The translations under genes were made by a program, and so were the position numbers. Source: an archaeon (GTDB lineage: Archaea > Iainarchaeota > Iainarchaeia > Iainarchaeales > Iainarchaeaceae). From it: 5,696 nucleotides of DNA. The stretch spans positions 1 to 5,696 of the forward strand of contig JANLGZ010000049.1 in the NCBI GenBank assembly GCA_024653905.1. The letters are read 5' to 3'. The notes under the pieces were generated by a model. That model had not been told where the DNA came from. It saw only the letters and a program-made list of their open reading frames with translations, and ran no database searches. This document shows positions 4,819 to 5,696 of this stretch, in pieces; the stretch's first letter is position 1, and every line of letters starts with the position of its first letter.

Positions 4819-5585
4819 TATAACCCCTCCAGGTGTTCTTTTATCTGACTGTGCAAAATAGTGTTTGAGCATAAAAAATTAGTTGAATTAATATCAGCTT
4901 CTTCTCCAAGCATGTTTGTTACTCTCCCGCCTGCCTCTCTTAAAATCAGGATTCCTGCAGCAACATCCCATGGTTTCAAATAATACTCGAAGTAACCATC
5001 GCAAACTCCCTGAGCAACCCTGCAAAAATCAAGGGCAGCCGCACCAAATCTTCTTATACCCTGACAATTGCTTTTCAGAGAAGCAACCGCATTGATTGTT
5101 TTTCGCTCAAGTTCAGGATTATCATATGGAAAACCAGTTATTAAAACAGAATCCAAAAGCTTATCGGTTTTTGAAACACTTATTTTTTTCCCGTTTAATT
5201 CAGCACCTTTTCCTTTTACTGCAGTAAAAAGTTTTTTGTTTACAGGATCAAAAATCGCACCACAAACAATTTCATTATCCCTTACAAGTGCAATTGAGTG
5301 GCAAAAATAATCAATCCCATGAGCAAAATTTGTTGTACCATCAATAGGATCAATAATCCAAACATTTCTGCTTTTTCCCTGTGCACCTTCTTCTTCCCCT
5401 AAAAAAGAATGAGTTGGATATTCAGAGGCAATTACTTTTTTTATTTTCTGCTCGCATTCAACATCAGCATTAGTAACCAAATCAATTCTGCCTTTTTTTG
5501 TAATAGTAAAATCGCCATGAAAATATTTCATCGCAATCTTCCCTGCTTCAACACAGGCTTTCTTCGCAATTTCAATTTCGTTCAT
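4818..5585 (-). CDS. suhB: Inositol-monophosphatase family phosphatase (IMPase/FBPase type)
   Basis: 255 residues, the normal length for the family. The Mg-dependent phosphatase motifs are intact: GEEEG at 63-67, the signature DPIDGTTNF at 79-87 (metal ligands D79 and D82), and PWDVAAG with D207, followed by EAGG (217-220). Archaeal members often hydrolyse both inositol-1-phosphate and fructose-1,6-bisphosphate, so the role could be inositol supply for lipid headgroups or solutes, or gluconeogenesis. The sequence does not decide between them. The ATG at 5585 is preferred over an in-frame TTG three codons upstream because a weak GAG ribosome-binding site lies nine bases before the ATG. The gene starts 16 bases after the gatA stop and overlaps gatB by one base, so it is embedded in the gat operon. 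A functional link to tRNA amidation is not known. The symbol is given by family. Confidence 0.93.
   Translation of the reverse strand: MNEIEIAKKACVEAGKIAMKYFHGDFTITKKGRIDLVTNADVECEQKIKKVIASEYPTHSFLGEEEGAQGKSRNVWIIDPIDGTTNFAHGIDYFCHSIALVRDNEIVCGAIFDPVNKKLFTAVKGKGAELNGKKISVSKTDKLLDSVLITGFPYDNPELERKTINAVASLKSNCQGIRRFGAAALDFCRVAQGVCDGYFEYYLKPWDVAAGILILREAGGRVTNMLGEEADINSTNFLCSNTILHSQIKEHLEGL
4824..4830 (-). promoter_or_regulatory. Shine-Dalgarno site deciding the gatB GTG start
   Basis: GGAGGGG on the minus strand lies within the last codons of the phosphatase gene. Its GGAGG core is seven bases from GTG at 4818. Together with the TAGTG overlap this indicates translational coupling of the two genes. 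Confidence 0.85.
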
Positions 5586-5601
5586 ATAAAACAACTCAAA
5601 A

Positions 5602-5696
5602 TCATTTCAATTCCTCTAAATTTTTTGCAGCAGAAATAACTTTCCCATCTTCTAAATGATTTCCAACCAGCATTAAACCAACCGGAAGTTCTTTCA
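5602..5696 (-). CDS. gatA: GatA amidase subunit, C-terminal end (rest outside window)
   Basis: The last 30 codons of a minus-strand gene whose stop is TGA at 5604-5602. The visible segment KELPVGLMLVGNHLEDGKV matches the conserved C-terminal part of GatA and the wider amidase-signature family (L-P-V-G-L-x-L-x-G, then an acidic residue and a terminal helix). GatA supplies ammonia from glutamine or asparagine to GatB. The catalytic Ser-cisSer-Lys region lies outside the window. Position as the first gene visible in the operon that contains gatB strongly supports the call despite the short length. Confidence 0.85.
   Translation of the reverse strand, partial: KELPVGLMLVGNHLEDGKVISAAKNLEELK

Noticed and set aside
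4819..4872. Longer gatB start at the upstream ATG, adding 18 residues
   Set aside because: The added residues are an out-of-frame reading of the phosphatase gene's end and match nothing in GatB. The GTG at 4818 has an ideal ribosome-binding site and gives the standard GatB N-terminus.
5068..5639. Two short plus-strand reading frames antisense to the phosphatase gene
   Set aside because: The opposite strand carries all the IMPase motifs in frame. These have no supporting features.

Overview
The window is AT-rich and looks archaeal. It carries a tRNA-Ile gene without an encoded CCA and with a bulge-helix-bulge intron, TATA-box-like promoters at archaeal spacing, a candidate leaderless mRNA, winged-helix regulators, and gat genes with archaeal-type sequence. 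The gene-dense layout and short membrane proteins would fit an uncultured lineage such as a DPANN archaeon. That placement is inference.

Layout from left to right. Positions 1-516 hold the C-terminal part of a polytopic membrane protein (+). Positions 581-677 hold an intron-containing tRNA-Ile(GAU) (+). A two-gene minus-strand unit follows: a small membrane protein with a signal peptide (1232-1627) and then a double winged-helix regulator (696-1223). Next is a PLD-family nuclease-like lipoprotein on the plus strand (1803-2297). It meets a small minus-strand membrane protein (2294-2641) tail to tail, with interlocked stop codons inside a perfect inverted repeat. Positions 2642-2922 carry no convincing protein gene but contain inverted repeats, an 18-bp tandem repeat and a possible small RNA.

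The right half is a minus-strand operon: the end of gatA (5602-5696), an inositol-monophosphatase-family gene (4818-5585), and gatB (2923-4818). gatA and gatB encode subunits of the GatCAB amidotransferase, which converts Asp-tRNA(Asn) and/or Glu-tRNA(Gln) to the amide form. The phosphatase gene sits between them, and its TAG stop shares one base with the GTG start of gatB.

The main discovery candidate is inside gatB. A roughly 175-residue segment that reads as a YbaK/ProX-type aminoacyl-tRNA deacylase domain is inserted in frame between the CxC and CxxC halves of GatB's zinc-binding motif. The GatB core is otherwise complete. The sequence therefore suggests a tRNA-dependent amidotransferase with a built-in tRNA-editing module.
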